Positions 17,569 to 30,598 are shown, counted from the stretch's first letter. The stretch: DNA of 64,000 nucleotides from Prostheceraeus crozeri (GCA_907163375.1 CAJQUW010007240.1:682001-746000); one strand, 5' to 3'. Notes: generated by a model not told the origin, from the sequence alone. Program-made: numbers and translations.

Positions 17569-18590
17569 ATCCTTCCGTTTCTTGACAGCAAATAGGTTCA
17601 TTACAATTCGCCTATCTTCCTGGAAGAGGGGCAACAATCGCCATGACGCTGTTATGTCATTCCATTCTGCAGTTTTTGTACTCCTCCTCGTTTTCTTGTG
17701 CACGGGTACTAGCACTTGACCTTGACCGCGCATTCGACAAGCTTCCCACGAAATCATTCTACGGTCATGCGTGAAATTTCATTTTCCCAACCGTGTGATC
17801 ATGTGGATACCGAAAATTCTGTCGAAAAGAAGACAATTCGTGCGAATTGGATCCTCCTCGTATAAGTGGTTTGACTCGCCAAGCGGCGCTCATTAAGGGA
17901 ACATCATTGGCCGAATTCTCTTTTGCATGGTTATTGATGGTTTCACAACATTATCTCCCAACACCACAGTGATCAAGTGCGCTGATGATGTGACGATAGT
18001 GCAGTCTCTAAGATAACCCTCCGATGATGACCTTCAACTGGAATGGGATTACCTTTACTTATGGTCGACTTCGGTCGACTCCGGTTGGTCTACCAATAAA
18101 CATCACTAAGTGTGCAGTGATCAATATTGTGACGACAAAGATTTTGGAAACATTAAACCATTAGTGAGTAGCGACAGAGCAGTAGTTAAAACATGCAAAG
18201 ATATCAAGATTTTGGTCATCTATCTGAACAATGACTTAAAGCGGAGGATTCACATTGATCGGATCATATCTGTGGCGTCTCGAAGAATTTACATATAACC
18301 TCCGAAGATCTGGGTGCTCATCAGATGTTCTTCGCAATGCGTACTGTGAATATGTGCGATCCATACTTATATATTGCTGCACACTTTTTGTAAACGCGAC
18401 ATCATATCTGAGAAAGAAGATGATTGATATTGATAGACGAGCATCTAAGATTATGGGTGTAAAAATGAATCCACCACTCGAATCTGTCGTGGATAATATG
18501 TGTGTTTCTCTTTCCAGAAAAGTGTTATGTGACGATTGTCATCCACTCTACGAGCTTTTGCAGCTAGAAGTTGATTTTTGAAAATGCTTT
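17569..18590 (+). mobile_element. Decayed LINE reverse transcriptase fragment (CR1/Jockey-like)
   Basis: Plus-strand remnants of a non-LTR reverse transcriptase start almost at the edge of element A. QFAYLPGRG is at 17603, LDLDRAFDKLPHEII from about 17715, KCADDVTIV (the catalytic Y/FADD block) near 17976, and the C-terminal thumb and tail in frames 18110-18298 and 18255-18581 (SVASRRIYILRRSG.., YVRSILIYCCTLFV, IDRRASKIMGV). The reading frame shifts several times, so it is dead. It lacks the N-terminal RT part, endonuclease and ORF1. The fragment differs in sequence from the LINE at 48406-49074. Element A appears to have landed in or beside it. Confidence 0.75.
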
Positions 18591-18599
18591 TCGACTCCG

Positions 18600-19428
18600 T
18601 CCTCCACCTACCAAATCAACTTGGCTCCAGAACTCGTTTATCCATTTTTGTAGATAACTTCGTATATTATCATTTCTCTCTTACTTCTGTCGTGACTCGT
18701 ATCATTTCACTTCTATGCATTGTACACTGTCGAATGCGTCTACCGAATGTCATTTGTAGACCAATAAATATTGAATTATTGCTTACAAAAATTTATGTGC
18801 ACCATTTTTTACAGACCAATCATTGATTTTATTCAAGTTTCACTGGAGACCAGCATTTACGGGAAGGCGGATAGCTGATGCATGATGTTTATGCTCAAAC
18901 AATAGCTTCTTTCTAAGACGTCAGTCAAAAGCAAAAGTAAAATAGGACCAGGAACAGAATATTGAATAATTGAATTTGATTGAATAATATTGAATCCACC
19001 GTGAATTGGAGTAGAGCAAAACGGTTTATTTTAAATCCTGACTCATTGGGTGCGATCACTTAGGTAATTTGTCAACCATGAATGCAGAGTATCGGTAACC
19101 CTGTAATAACGTAATTTTTGTAGCAGAAGAAAATAAATAAAATCTTACAGAAATCTGGGAAAATAATGTCACAAGTGATATTGATGAGAAGATTTCAAGT
19201 AAAATAATCAAAAACAGTTTTCAAGCTTTTCTGTGGTGAGACGCAAAACTGTGCTGAGATGCAAAAAACGGAAGGTATAATACTGTAAGCTTCGTCGGGG
19301 CCAAGCTTAACAAGCGCTCCACAATGCGACTAACGCACCTTTTTATCGCCATCTTCGAGGTTAAAAGGATCTAGACTGTGGTAGTTTACAGATAACTTCT
19401 AGGGATTTTGAAATGAGATTTCAACATG
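18600..19428. other. No gene seen
   Basis: Apparently non-coding. The first ~230 bases may be the 3' tail of the LINE. The rest has no frame, motif or repeat that I can support. Confidence 0.5.
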
Positions 19429-20845
19429 TTGTGGCGGGCGCAATTAATCAATTCCCTACAATTAGTCATGCAACGGAATCAATCGCGCGATTCTTGAATG
19501 ACCAGGAATCGTGCGATTTTTTGGAACGTGACTTCTCAATGAAATTTTCTTGATGAATTAAAAACAATGTTTCTATTCACTCTTTCCATTTAAGATAATT
19601 GCAATGCGCGGGTACTCGCTCCTGAGATTATGTATAGCTAGACAGAGTTGCCGTGTGATATCTGTGTGGGAGTTCCCCATCCACATGGACTTCCGTGCCA
19701 TACCGCAGGAATGTATAGGCAGTCCAGTATAGAAGGTCCCTATCTTGCTATGTTTCCTCATTGAAATCACATAAATACATTGATAATAATGCGCATTAAC
19801 TTACATTGACTTACATTCAGCATGCGCACTATGAACATAGCCCGGCAACAATTGCACTTGCAGATTGGCTAATTATGAAGATTGTAGAGTGCCCACTCCC
19901 CTGGGTGCAGAATAGAAATATGTCCTCAGACTTGAACTAAAAATCCTTGGCAGGAGTAGACTATGAGCTTCTGTCTCTGCAAGAGCTCGTCGGTATGACT
20001 CGGAATGGCCCAAAGTAGCTTTAAGCATCTGGAATGCCTGAGCAACCTGAAGGGTTGCACAACGGACTATTCAGTATTGGTTTATCCTTACTTTTCCACG
20101 CGGCTGATAATCATAAGAGTAGAGTGCCAGTTCTATACATTTAAGCTAGTTTGGATCATTTCGAGCTGTACTGACGAACCTTTGTAAGACAAAGCGCAGT
20201 GTCTAAGGCTGCCACAATTATTGTGCTTAAAATTGTTCAAATCTGAGGACATCTCTCTATACATTTTTCTATTGTTTTGCAATCGTTATAAGTTTAATGG
20301 TTTTATTTAATTGATGCATGATTATGCTTATTTCAGGACTGACAGAAGAAACGGAAAATGCCTACAATCCTACAGCTATGTTAGACGAAATATGATTATG
20401 ATTGATAAAGACCAAAAGAACCAAAACTGGGAATTAAAAATATTCATAATATGCTTCATAGTGCATGTACATGATGCACTTCCAGTATTTCAATATTGGC
20501 AGATTTGCAGCAGAATCTTGTAAATAAATTATCAAGATTTTTCATGCCAATTGTTTGCGACCTTTCATGTGTTCTAATTTATGATGAAGTTTTCCGAAGC
20601 ATTTTTCAAATAGAGTATCGCATTAATTATTAGTGTAGTTATCATTTCAGTCTAAATATACCGTCACTTGCCTTCAACTTTAATGAAATTATCAAACTTT
20701 TAATGAAAAATGGTCTAGAAATGAAAAAAATGACAGCTAGAGTAACTGTGAACTTCCAATCACTGAATCTAAAAATATTCAGAATCGCACTATTTTCGAT
20801 TAATCGTGCGCGGAGTCGCACGATTCGGAATCGCGCCCGCCACTG
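19429..20845. mobile_element. Possible non-autonomous hAT-type element
   Basis: The two ends are inverted: TTGTGGCGGGCGCAATT at 19429 and, read from 20845 on the other strand, CAGTGGCGGGCGCGATT. CAGTGGCGG is a frequent hAT terminal sequence. Both ends also hold further copies of a CGATT/AATCGTGCG motif. No transposase is visible in the 1.4 kb interior. The flanking 8-mers (TCAACATG and AGTCGATG) do not match well, so the limits or the call may be wrong. Confidence 0.35.
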
Positions 20846-21371
20846 AGTCGATGCAACTGATGGCATTAATTGATGATTTTCAGTAAACTCGCTTTCAGAG
20901 AAATTCAAAGCAAAATAATTTTTGAACTCACTCGCCATTTCTTTAGATCAGTATAGGTAATCATTATTTGGTCATCAATAACTATTGAGGAAATGCGTAG
21001 GCCCTATATGTAACATTTTTTCACATAATTCTAAAAAAATATGATTCGTGTTGTTGCGCATAGCAAATGTATGTTTCATGCTTGTAATGCATACCCCTGG
21101 TGGCGAATGCATTATAATTGTGTATGCATTTCAGTCTCCAATCATTAACAAGGGTGGGATAGAGGTCTGATGCTGATGATGGAAAAGGCAATATCGACGT
21201 AGAGTCGAGGTCCGACGATATGAAATTGAATATCGACGCTTTCAGATAGCGCTATCTGCTGCATACAAAATATTTCTAAGGAATTTATTCCTTATAATGT
21301 TGACATCATCAATATCACCTAGAGATAGAGAGAGAGAGAGAGAGAGAGCCATGAGAAATTTTGGAAAACAT
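20846..21371. repeat. Non-coding stretch with (GA)n
   Basis: No gene is recognised. A GA dinucleotide run lies at about 21319-21348. Confidence 0.6.
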
Positions 21372-21770
21372 CTACGATAGTAGCCTACTTCTAATTTGCT
21401 TGCGAAAATGCATTTTGCTGAACCACATGTTCACTATTTGCTTGCTCTGATTTATGAGGAGGCTGAGCGACACAAAAGCGTGATCGGAGGACCCGAAGCA
21501 TTCAAGAACTGAAATATCATCGAAAGACATAGATTCTGAAGCAAATATATGATCTAACACGCTTTTTGATTTGGTGTGGAATTTGTGACCATGTGACTGA
21601 ATTGTCTACATACCAATATAACAAAGAAGTTGAATGTGATGCCTCATGCCTAATCAGGTCTATGCTTGGACAATTAAAATCTCCACAAAAAATTTGCTGC
21701 TTGCCATCAAGAGAAGTAATTCAGACTTTGACTGCTATCAATATATTGCAAAGAGAATATGGAGACGTAG
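21372..21770 (-). mobile_element. LINE apurinic-type endonuclease fragment
   Basis: On the minus strand, FCGDFNCPSIDL near 21690 and, in a second frame, LDHIFASESM...SSDHAFVSLSL (21560-21470) are the GDFN and SDH blocks of an APE-type LINE endonuclease. One frame change separates them. No reverse transcriptase of the same copy is attached. Confidence 0.65.
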
Positions 21771-21991
21771 ATGAATAAATAAATAAAAGATATCTTGGAC
21801 CAAAAGTCAAATTCCTGTTGCTACCGATTTCGAAAATCCACATTACTGCTTCATTACTAATTTTAAACCTTCTTTGAATTCTGGATAAGTTTTTTCATTC
21901 CATTCAGTTATAATATTGTATTACCTCCTGTATGCATGAATATATTCATCTACGTCTCCATATTCTATTTGCAATTTTTTGATTACTATTT

Positions 21992-22315
21992 ATGGAGATG
22001 ATAAGGACTAGAAGTCAGAATGACGAACCTGAACTAGCAACAATGGAAAAATTAGACAAGGTAATATATAAATTGGATGATATTACAACTACAAGTATAC
22101 TACATCAGATGAATAATTTCCTGATTAATTCCTTTTCTAAACAAGTGGAAAATACTGTTCAAGCTTGCTTACTAAACGTAAATAAAGAGCTAAAAGATAG
22201 TATAGTGACAATAAAACATGATATCAAGAGGGTAACAGCTTCAAATGTTACGAAGGAGATAGAGTGGAATAAAAAATTGGTAAAAAAATTCTTTGCTACG
22301 AGGCCTACCGTATGA
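21992..22315 (+). CDS. Unrecognised 107-residue frame, possibly LINE ORF1 debris
   Basis: The frame encodes a Lys/Glu-rich, probably coiled-coil protein (MEKLDKVIYKLDDITTTSIL...KELKDSIVTIKHDIKRVTAS). A continuing piece in another frame (22310-22400, DVYNDALNGDDPKIPKKFFR) and a further helical frame at 22410-22560 follow. A coiled coil followed by a basic region is usual in LINE ORF1 proteins, and LINE endonuclease debris lies just to the left, though on the other strand. No motif is diagnostic, so this is a weak call. Confidence 0.3.
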   Translation: MEMIRTRSQNDEPELATMEKLDKVIYKLDDITTTSILHQMNNFLINSFSKQVENTVQACLLNVNKELKDSIVTIKHDIKRVTASNVTKEIEWNKKLVKKFFATRPTV

Positions 22316-22563
22316 ATGGAATTGCAGATGTATACAATGACGCTTTAAATGGAGATGATCCAAAGATTCCGAAAAAGTTTTTTAGAATCCATCAACTAAT
22401 CAGGAAGAGATGGACCGTACAATGATGAAGGAATTGACAACCCATGAGGTTAAGCATGAAATACAGAGACTAAGAATGAATGTTGAATTCAAAATGAATC
22501 ATGTGGTAAAGATTGACAGTCAGATTAACTCTCTTTACGACGAATACCTAGATACGCAGTCAG

Positions 22564-22592
22564 CAATAATAATAATAATAATAATAATAATA
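22564..22592. repeat. (AAT)n microsatellite
   Basis: About nine AAT units. Confidence 0.9.
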
Positions 22593-22847
22593 TCGTTTAT
22601 TTCAACTACCCCCAGTACTGAGAATCGTGGGGGAAATTACAAATTTCACAAGTATAAAAACAAGGCAGAAAGTAAGTTTCCAAGTTAAGTCTTCAGATAG
22701 GAAAAAACATGAATATCAATTGATAATTAAAATCCACTGTTCCATAACTTCGACATGACCACTACAAATGAATGCTGTTGAATAGAGTTCAATGAATAGA
22801 ATTCATGAATAATGTTCAATGATTCAAAAACGTAAGTGAAGAAGATA

Positions 22848-22849
22848 CA

Positions 22850-22901
<52 letters not shown>
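22848..22901. repeat. (AT)n microsatellite
   Basis: An AT dinucleotide run of about 25 units, with one interruption near its start. Confidence 0.9.
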
Positions 22902-22903
<2 letters not shown>

Positions 22904-24129
22904 TAAAAAGTAAAATACAAATGCTATAAAATATGTAAATAATACTACAAAAGAAAAAACAACTTTTATCAGCTGCCGATCGATTTCAGCCGTTTCTGGC
23001 TTGTCAAGGCAATCAACTGATTTATTGAACGAAATTGTACAGAAATTTCAGATATCATATCAGAAATCAAACAGCGTTGAGGCAAGGATGAAATAAATTA
23101 ATGAACAGAGCTTCCTTGGACTCATGGTCCAAGCGACTCAAGTCCCCGGACGCTAATCGCATTTATGTCCAAAGTATGTTGATTTAAGGCCATTTGTCAA
23201 TAAAGATCATTAATATTACTTCTGTCTTGTAACTAGTGAGATAATGACATTCAAGAGTCAAACTTTCAATAGTGAATTCGATTTTAATGCATGTAAGTCT
23301 AAAGCATTTCATGAATAATCAATAAGTCTTCAACCATCAACAATTATGCATTATGTAATTTTGAAATTAAGCATGTTATCATCCGAAATAAAAACACATT
23401 ATAATTCATGAACGCAAAAATAGTTATGTTTGAGATATATAAGTCAACATGATTGCACGAAAAATATTGTTTAAATGAATTGATGTTAATCAACTTGGTT
23501 CATAAAGTAGAACTACCTAAGCGTCCTGCTAATGTTGCTATACAAGTAGCAACGAAGGCATACTCTAGTTAAATATCACACTATCAAAAAGAAATATTCA
23601 CGACTGGTATTAATGAAAAAAGTTATTTGACAGTGGTATATGTAATTTATATATTTTTTTGCTATGTGACTTAAAGCTCTACATACCAGAGGCATACCAA
23701 AGGCATACGAATGAGGATGAATTTGCGTCGGGTCTCGTATATAAAACATACCAACAATTCGTATTTCAGTGTAAAACAGCCAATCACAGATAGAATAGTT
23801 CGCATCGCTACATACCGATCACATACGAAAGTAAGTGAGATGTCGTATGAAAAACATTCCAGATCTCTGTAAGCATACGAGAATCTCGTATCAGATGTTA
23901 GTTTCAAATTGTATGTGATTTTGGTATATGTCTGTATGTAATTTTCGTATCCAGCGATTTACAGTGTAATAATGACAACTCACCAGGAATCGATGTATTG
24001 TTCAAATGCTCCCAAGTTGCGTGATAATCACCCGGTGATGATTCGCCCGCCGTTTTGCAAATATGATTTTCGACTTCTTTAATGTCGTTAGGGTCGCTGC
24101 TTAGGATGCGTCCGAAGTAATAGAAGAGA
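22902..24129. other. No clear gene; CATAC/GTATG-rich block
   Basis: No gene is supported in 22902-23660. From 23660 to 23960 the sequence is unusually rich in CATAC, GTATG and TCGTAT, on both strands, resembling the subterminal repeats of a small transposon. A minus-strand frame at 23904-24185 ends in CCTG|GTGAGT, which looks like a splice donor, but nothing else supports an exon. Confidence 0.35.
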
Positions 24130-25520
24130 CCGAATTGGATCCTATCCGAATACAACTTCGGATCGGATTCGCACTGAGGGCTCAAGGTGTCGGATTGGAT
24201 CGGATTATCATTTTTTTGGAAATGCTACTTAATCCATCTTAATCCGACATATTATGCATCTTTAATGGATGTCAGAATTTTTTATCAACATGATTTTTCT
24301 GACTACCACCTGCGGTCGACAAAAGGTGATGCCTGTGTCACATCCAAGTCGGTCGATCACGTGATTTGCATTGTTCGAGTTTTATTGACGTGCCACGCAT
24401 TAGCTACATGTTTAGAAGGAAACAAGCGATGCATCAGTCACATGAGGGTTGTTAGTAGACTCGAATCACGGGAGCATAGAAGACTATTAGTTGGTGAGCA
24501 AGGTGCCTTACAATATACCTACAGGTCTACTGCAAGCTCACGTACCTGAAATGAAATACGTAGATATCAAATATATTGTGTAGGTTGCTCCAAGAGTGGT
24601 TAGTCACAATAGCTTTTGTTTAATCAGATTACCTGAGTAGCAAAATCAGATAACCAAATTTGATTTTGCTTTCTTGGGAGACCTTATCATACTGTGTAGT
24701 GGTGCTTCAGTCTCCCGAACTACAAACACATCGTGTATAATCAAGAATCTACCCAAAAATATCAAGATACTGTATAATAATGCACTTATATGAATGCTTT
24801 CTTTTTAGGCCTATATAACGCTAGGCAACATGCAGTAATGCTACATTGACCTGAAGTTCGTAAGCGTGCGTTAATAGGACCAACAAGCAAGGCCGGTCAG
24901 AGCTAGAGCGTAAGCAGCTGTTACTCATAGGCCTGTGCGGTATTTGATTACTGCTACCTAGATTATGACGATACAATAATAGGCAGCAGTTAACATGAAA
25001 AATTCAAAACATTTTGTACGGCCTATGGCCACCTATAAGCAAGTCTAACGATGGATTGTTATAAAAATTACATGCATGCAGTGTAGTTTGTAGTAAACTG
25101 ATAACTTGTTGTGATTAAAGCGGCTATGTTGTACACATATAGGCCTACTTTAAGAGAGCCATTTCCTCATAATTAACCGTACACATTGTCATCTTGTCAA
25201 TAGATATAAATGCAGGTAAATCTCTAATCTGGAATTGTTATCAGAATTAAACTCGTATGATAGATCATATCGACACACCGATAACCATTAACCAATGGCA
25301 ATATTATAGGATTGATTGACTTACAAGACTACTATTCATTCGGTTTGGACTTGTTGGATTTGCTGTGCAATACAACTTTCGGATCGGATTCCGATTTGAA
25401 AATATTTCATCGGATCGGATTAGTCATAGTCAGCCTTGCGTTTCGGATTGGATCGGATTTTGTTTTCAAAACGTCGGATCGGATTGAGTACCCTAATCCG
25501 ATCCGACGCACACCTCTAGT
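24130..25520. mobile_element. Possible non-autonomous DNA transposon with GGATCGGATT repeats
   Basis: GGATCGGATT and variants occur several times at about 24125-24210 and again at 25375-25510, in opposite senses at the outermost positions. The right edge read inward is CTAGAGGTGTGCGTCGGATC, and on the left near 24181 CTCAAGGTGTCGGATTGGAT. Subterminal repeats of this kind and an AGAGGTGTG tip suit the hAT superfamily. No transposase and no clear target duplication were found. Confidence 0.4.
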
Positions 25521-25539
25521 ATGCATACTGGATGTTTTC

Positions 25540-26800
25540 TAATGTGTCCGACAACACAACCGCTACAGCGATGCAGAAAAGGTTTGCTTGACGCCGCGAA
25601 GGACATCTGCTTCATTCGGCGTTTCCAAGTAGGTGCGGATTTGTGCGCCTGATTTCTGGTGAAGGTGAGCAAGAAGGTTGGTGTAGACAGTGTTCATGCC
25701 TGTGCGCTCGCGTAGGACTTTCCACAGCCTTTTCAGATCGAGAGAGTTAAAAGCTTAAGTGAAGTCAATGAAACATATAACGCCATTGCCTATAAACTCG
25801 TTTTGTCTTTGGGAACATAAGCACGTATTTGCTGTGGGCAAAAATTGTTAATTTTGTTTTATGGCTCTTTGTCCTGGTTGGTAAGCAGACAGACTCTGTG
25901 GTAGGCCGAGATGTGGATCAGCAGGCTGATAGATCGGTAATTACCACACTGTGAGCTGTCTTCTAATTTGAATAAAGTCATTATTTCAGAATTTAATGGG
26001 ATGCTTCGGCTTGAAATTATGGTGTTCAAGAGATCCAAAGAGCCTTGGTGGAGTCTTGAATGAAGGCTTCATCACCACCTTTCAGCATTTCAGCTGTGAG
26101 GCCATCAGGTCCGCGGGCTTTTCCTAGCTTGAGCTGTTGATGGGTATGCTTATGCTTATACATAAGGAAAAGTTAGCTCTGAAGGTTGGCATCGCTCTGA
26201 CTTTCTTCGAAGAGATTGAAGCCAATGTCTTCATTGTGATAGAATTGGTCCACTTTTTTTGAATTTTGCCTTTGCAGGTTAAAGTGTTTCCGTCTTTATC
26301 TCTTATTCTCCAATCATTGACTTTCCCCTCGCAAAATGGTTTCAAAAGCTTTATTGCTCAAAGTATTGGTGGTTGAGTGGCAGTTGATTTAGTTCGCGAT
26401 GTTGCTTGTCAATGAAGACTCTTCGTCGTCTATCCTTCAGAACTTTTTTTACTAGTGAATGTCCATGTTTTCTTCGGAACTCATGACTACGGTGAATAGC
26501 TTGTCGCGTAGAATTGGACATCCATGCGCTGTCAGTTTGTGCTTGTTTAGGTCCTAGAATAGATAATGATGCTAGCTCTAATGACTCTTCGATATTGCCT
26601 ATGGCAGCTCGTGGGTCAGTTGGTACTTGTCTTGGGGTTAAATGGATGTTGCGGCCGCTGCAAAGCACTTTGAACACTCGGTTGTTTTTGGTTCTGGACG
26701 TCGAAACGGGCTTCTGCTTTGGATGTTCTGCTTTTTTTGAATTGTAACTTCGCCCTACACTGAACAAGCCTATGAGGTGCAAGCGTTCATGAGTCGCTGA
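25540..26800 (-). mobile_element. LINE reverse transcriptase fragment with linker (RTE/Jockey-like)
   Basis: Read on the minus strand from 26782: a basic linker region (STRQAIHRSHEFRRKHGHSL, residues typical of the endonuclease-RT spacer), then NDWRIRDKDGNTLTCKGKIQ, then GKARGPDGLTAEMLKGG near 26130, FIDFT.AFNSLDLKRLW near 25775 and LRGVKQTFSASL near 25590. These are the early blocks of a non-LTR reverse transcriptase. Stops and frame changes interrupt it, and the catalytic YADD block is not present, so it is a truncated dead copy. Confidence 0.7.
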
Positions 26801-27538
26801 TGATTCCTTTGATTATGTGGAGAGAAGGATAGCTTTTTAGTGGTCAACTAAGTATCGAAAGCTCAAAATTCGATAAGAGTGCGATGCTATCAATCAGCGG
26901 TGCCATCGAGCTATATATAGAAGTATAGGTCAAGAAAATGGTTTTGGTGAGCTCGAAATTTTATTATGACATACAAATTTTTGGGCGAAGCCTTTGTCAA
27001 GTACAGCTTTAAGAGTGATGCATTTCGTGCAGCTACGCTACCATGATCACTCATAATGAAAGATATTCAATCGAAGACAAACACAGTTCATGAGACAGAG
27101 AAATTAGACAACTATTCATAGAAAGCATCAACAATTCCTCAAATGTAGAAAATCAAAAAGTTAAGACTCAATACTGAAAATTAAGAAATTAGTAAAAGTC
27201 AATAAACGGCAGATAATTCACAGAAATGAAAAACATAGAATTTTAGCAAGGAAAATAAAACTAAACTCGCAACAATAAATTTTATCTTAAGCGCTTTCGA
27301 TGACACGTCATTTATAAGAGGATTCTAAATAATCTTGCACTGAAAGTTATAGACATTCAAATTACATAGCTATGAAAAGAGATTGAGCAAAAAATTATGC
27401 ATAGGTACATACTAAAATCGAGACATTGGACTATCGGAAATTAACATAGATAAGATGAAAGCAGAAATGGCTAAGACCATGGCAGGAGCAGGTCACTTAC
27501 ATATTCTTTCATAACACACAACGGGGGCCTGAACCGCT
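26801..27538. other. No gene seen
   Basis: AT-rich sequence without a supportable frame, repeat or motif. Confidence 0.5.
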
Positions 27539-27853
27539 TCAACAAATGGCCTCAGTGATCTTAACGTGGGACACATTTCTGCAATACGCAGCAACAGAAA
27601 AATATGACTCGATCTTGTGTCCTGCGAATAGATTGCAATCCCAGAGATGCTTACATATTGAGCTGCTTTGATCTTTTGGGACTCTGGATCTTAATGCTGC
27701 CCACTTGGGATATTTCTCTTTGATACGGATACCAAGACATCTCGTTGTCCGACCAATATAGCTGCATCCGCAGTCACATTTGAAATTATAACAGACATTT
27801 GATCGGTCAACGAGAGGAATTGGATCCTTCAAAGAACGACAAGGGATCTTCAT
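27539..27853 (-). mobile_element. Penelope-like element GIY-YIG endonuclease fragment
   Basis: A 104-residue minus-strand frame reads VCYNFKCDCGCSYIGRTTRC followed by LGIRIKEKYP and HLWDC. The Cys pair, 'C.YIGRT.R.L..RI.E' core and later His/Cys residues are the C-terminal GIY-YIG nuclease of Penelope-like retroelements. No reverse transcriptase of the same copy is adjacent, so this is a 3' fragment. Confidence 0.7.
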
Positions 27854-28100
27854 TGTCTGAGGCAGTACAACAAGCTGAAGTAAACAAGCATAAAAAATTC
27901 TCGAAATTGATTCACTTAGCTTTTTGAGACAAAATTGTGAAATCTGTCCCCGAGAAATGGAATTCTAACATACACTTTCTTTTTTGACGGACCAATTATT
28001 TATGTCCTTTTCTTTAATTATTTTATGCTGTTCAATAAATAATAAATAAATGATCAAGACAAGTTACGTATCAGGCAGAACCGAACACCGAGAACTTCCA
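27854..28100. other. No gene seen
   Basis: Short AT-rich spacer between two Penelope-like nuclease fragments, with a few AATAAATAA motifs. Confidence 0.5.
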
Positions 28101-28430
28101 ACCGAGAACTTCAATTTATTGCCACTCCTTTGCACGACCACAAGGCCTCCTTTATAATTCGTTCTCTGTAATTTCTCGCTTTGTCTGATATTCGAACAGA
28201 CTTAAAATCCATATCATGATTGACTATCTCGCATGATCCATCCAGATTCACTAAGGACCTTCGGTGCTCCTTCATTCTCTCGCTCACCGTCCACCGTCCT
28301 CCCCGTCTCACCAATATATCTCCATTCGCAATCGGAATCACCGCAATCGACACAGCAAACCACGCTCAAGTTCTTTGCTGGAACCGGTCTCTTATTCACC
28401 ATCACACTTCTCATGTCTGTACAGGCCGGT
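28101..28430 (-). mobile_element. Second Penelope-like GIY-YIG fragment
   Basis: Minus-strand pieces in two frames read VVCCVDCGDSDCEWRYIGET followed by GRTVDGE, and ERMKEHRRSLVNLDGSCEIV followed by NHDMDFKSVRI. Cys pair, YIGETGRT, R..EH and an N-H-x-x-D-F segment are the GIY-YIG order. One frame change is seen. It differs in sequence from the copy at 27539-27853, so two Penelope families or two old insertions are present. Confidence 0.65.
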
Positions 28431-28599
28431 AACCCGCCTTTAATCCAATCTGACTCAGTTTACGGCAGATGGTTTCGTAGAGACCTGGAACGTATGGAAG
28501 AACACAATCCAAGTATCCATATCAAAGATCCAAGTCCACTGTCTTCAGTGGTTGAAATGGTTGTTAGCAGTATAGAAGGCATTTTGTTGGCAGCGGATT

Positions 28600-28870
28600 G
28601 CTAGTTGAATGCCTCGTTCATTGTATGTATCCTAGAGTTGTGTTTTGTGAGGATTATGTGGGATCGTTGTGGATTCCTGCAACCTTTGGATGCGCATGGT
28701 GTAGACCTCAAATTTTGCAGTTGAAGTCGCCCATAACGAAGAATGGTCAATCAGCTGCTGCATATGAGAATGAAAGTCATCTACATCGTTACACGTTATC
28801 ACTGTGTGCGGCCGTGGGAAGTAGCACTAAATGAGCACGATGTTGTCATATTTTCCACGCATTTTCAGCA
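28600..28870 (-). mobile_element. LINE endonuclease fragment
   Basis: On the minus strand a short block reads FFVMGDFNCKI near 28725, the GDFN motif of an APE-type LINE endonuclease, preceded by a helical segment (DDFHSHMQQLIDHSSLW in a neighbouring frame). It is short and frame-shifted; the call rests on this one block. Confidence 0.45.
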
Positions 28871-30316
28871 AGGCTGTGCGCCATGAAGTTATCTTGAATT
28901 CTATAATACTGTTAATAAGCTTCTTGTATACCCGTGTATACCAGAAAGCTGACATCGTTTTTGTGGTTGCCGTTTACAGGACCACAGGTGAGAAATTGGT
29001 GACCATTGTTAAATGTTTCCGCACACGCATGTGTCTTTCAATTTGGTTTCAGAGACTCCGATGATGCCCTTTTGGATCTTTCTGGAGTTCAATGGGTTTT
29101 CTGGATCGAATTCTTTCATTAAGCGAACGCAGGGCTCGTCATGAAGTGTTCAGATATCATCCTCATCATCAAATCATCATCCTCCAGGAATCTCAGTCAA
29201 CTACATAAAATAAACTAAGCCTACTGTACAAAATAATAAATCTGTAAAGAACTTGGAAGAAAAGAAAATTCATGCGAAACTACAGTATATGTACTAAACT
29301 TGCTAGAATTGACCTACAGCGCATCACCAGGAACTACTCCATGAAGAAAATGAAATAGGGAACTAGACTTGCTATCAATGGACCAATTGGCATCTAACTG
29401 TTTATAAAATTTAATCTACCTCTCAAGAGGACCGGTCTGTATCCCATCCTATCTAGTCTTAATTCGCAAACAATTATGACGTGCTTAATCTATGCACGAC
29501 GGAGGATGCCATCAATTACCTATTTCACTGCAGATGGGAAGGGTGATTATCTGAAATAAGAAAATGATTCACGTTGTTACATAACTTAACATAGAAAAAA
29601 ACTAACCTAGTAAATGACAAAGTGAAGATCGTACTAACAAAAAAAGAAGAGTAATAAATTCTGAAAGATTAACTTCCGAAAATGATTAATGAAATACTAA
29701 AAAAAATAGTGTGATGGATTACTGAAATACTGAAATTGTAGCAAAAGAAAAAAAAGATAGATAAAAAGGAAATAAACAGCATTAAGAAACAAAAATTATT
29801 AAATATAAATCAACAACATAAAAATTCACAAGAAACTGATGTTAAATGAATTAATAAACTGCAAAAAAGGAGCATTAACGAATAATGTAATACATGCCGA
29901 AAATATCATGAAATTAATCCTTAAAAGGACTGGTTTTGCCTTCCCTGTACCAGCCAGAAAGTCATCAGCAGGACAGGTAGGATTCATGTTTCGGCCACAA
30001 TGACTGAACACTCAAGTCCACCTGAGCGGGGCCTTGCACAGTAAAACTGTACAGTATCCATAAAGTCAAAAGTCTGGTTAGTCAAAATTAGCTTCAGTCC
30101 AAATCGATATAAATCAAAATCGGCAAAAAAAAGAAAATTTGATTATCCGGTTAGAAGAAAACTGAACTTAGAACGTTATCTAGCTGAATACAACCCAAAT
30201 TTCAAGAGTAGCTCTTTATGCCTGTTCAAACATCTGCACTATTGATTAAAGAATCTTTATTATAGCCTCTAGCTATTAACAATCTCAAGGTAGAAGAAGC
30301 TCTTTTCACGAAATCC
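28871..30316. other. No gene seen
   Basis: Apparently non-coding. 29560-29830 is strongly A-rich on the plus strand. No repeat boundaries or frames that I can support. Confidence 0.5.
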
Positions 30317-30598
30317 TCAAGGGATGAACAAATTCGACCATATCTTATCAGCTGTGGCTACCCAATTTCTAAGGGATTGTATTTTCTGGAAATGTTGGGA
30401 GTTAACAGCAAGGTCAAAATCGTCTACTTTATGATACACAGAAGTTCGCAAACCATCATTAGTCATGCTCAATTTAACATCTATGTACTCAACCTCTGTC
30501 ATTATTACCGCCTCTGCCCGCTTCCAAACTACCAGGCATAGAGTAGGTATATTAAGGTAAAGTAGTAACTCAGAATTTATTAAATTTCCAATGTGCAC
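30317..30598 (-). mobile_element. Penelope-like reverse transcriptase fragment
   Basis: A 93-residue minus-strand frame contains VEYIDVKLSMTNDGLRTSVY then HKVDDFDLAVNSQHFQKIQS. The pattern 'FLDvkl...dg.l.TsvYrK.td...y....S.H....K' is the end of the palm/thumb in Penelope-like reverse transcriptases. Upstream and downstream parts are not recognisable. Confidence 0.6.

Noticed and set aside
19429-20845. Confident hAT call
   Set aside because: The inverted tips look right, but the flanking 8-mers do not match and no transposase is visible, so it is kept only as a low-confidence feature.
23904-24185. Host exon with a GTGAGT donor on the minus strand
   Set aside because: Only one splice-like signal, no recognisable protein, and overlap with the GGATCGGATT repeat block.
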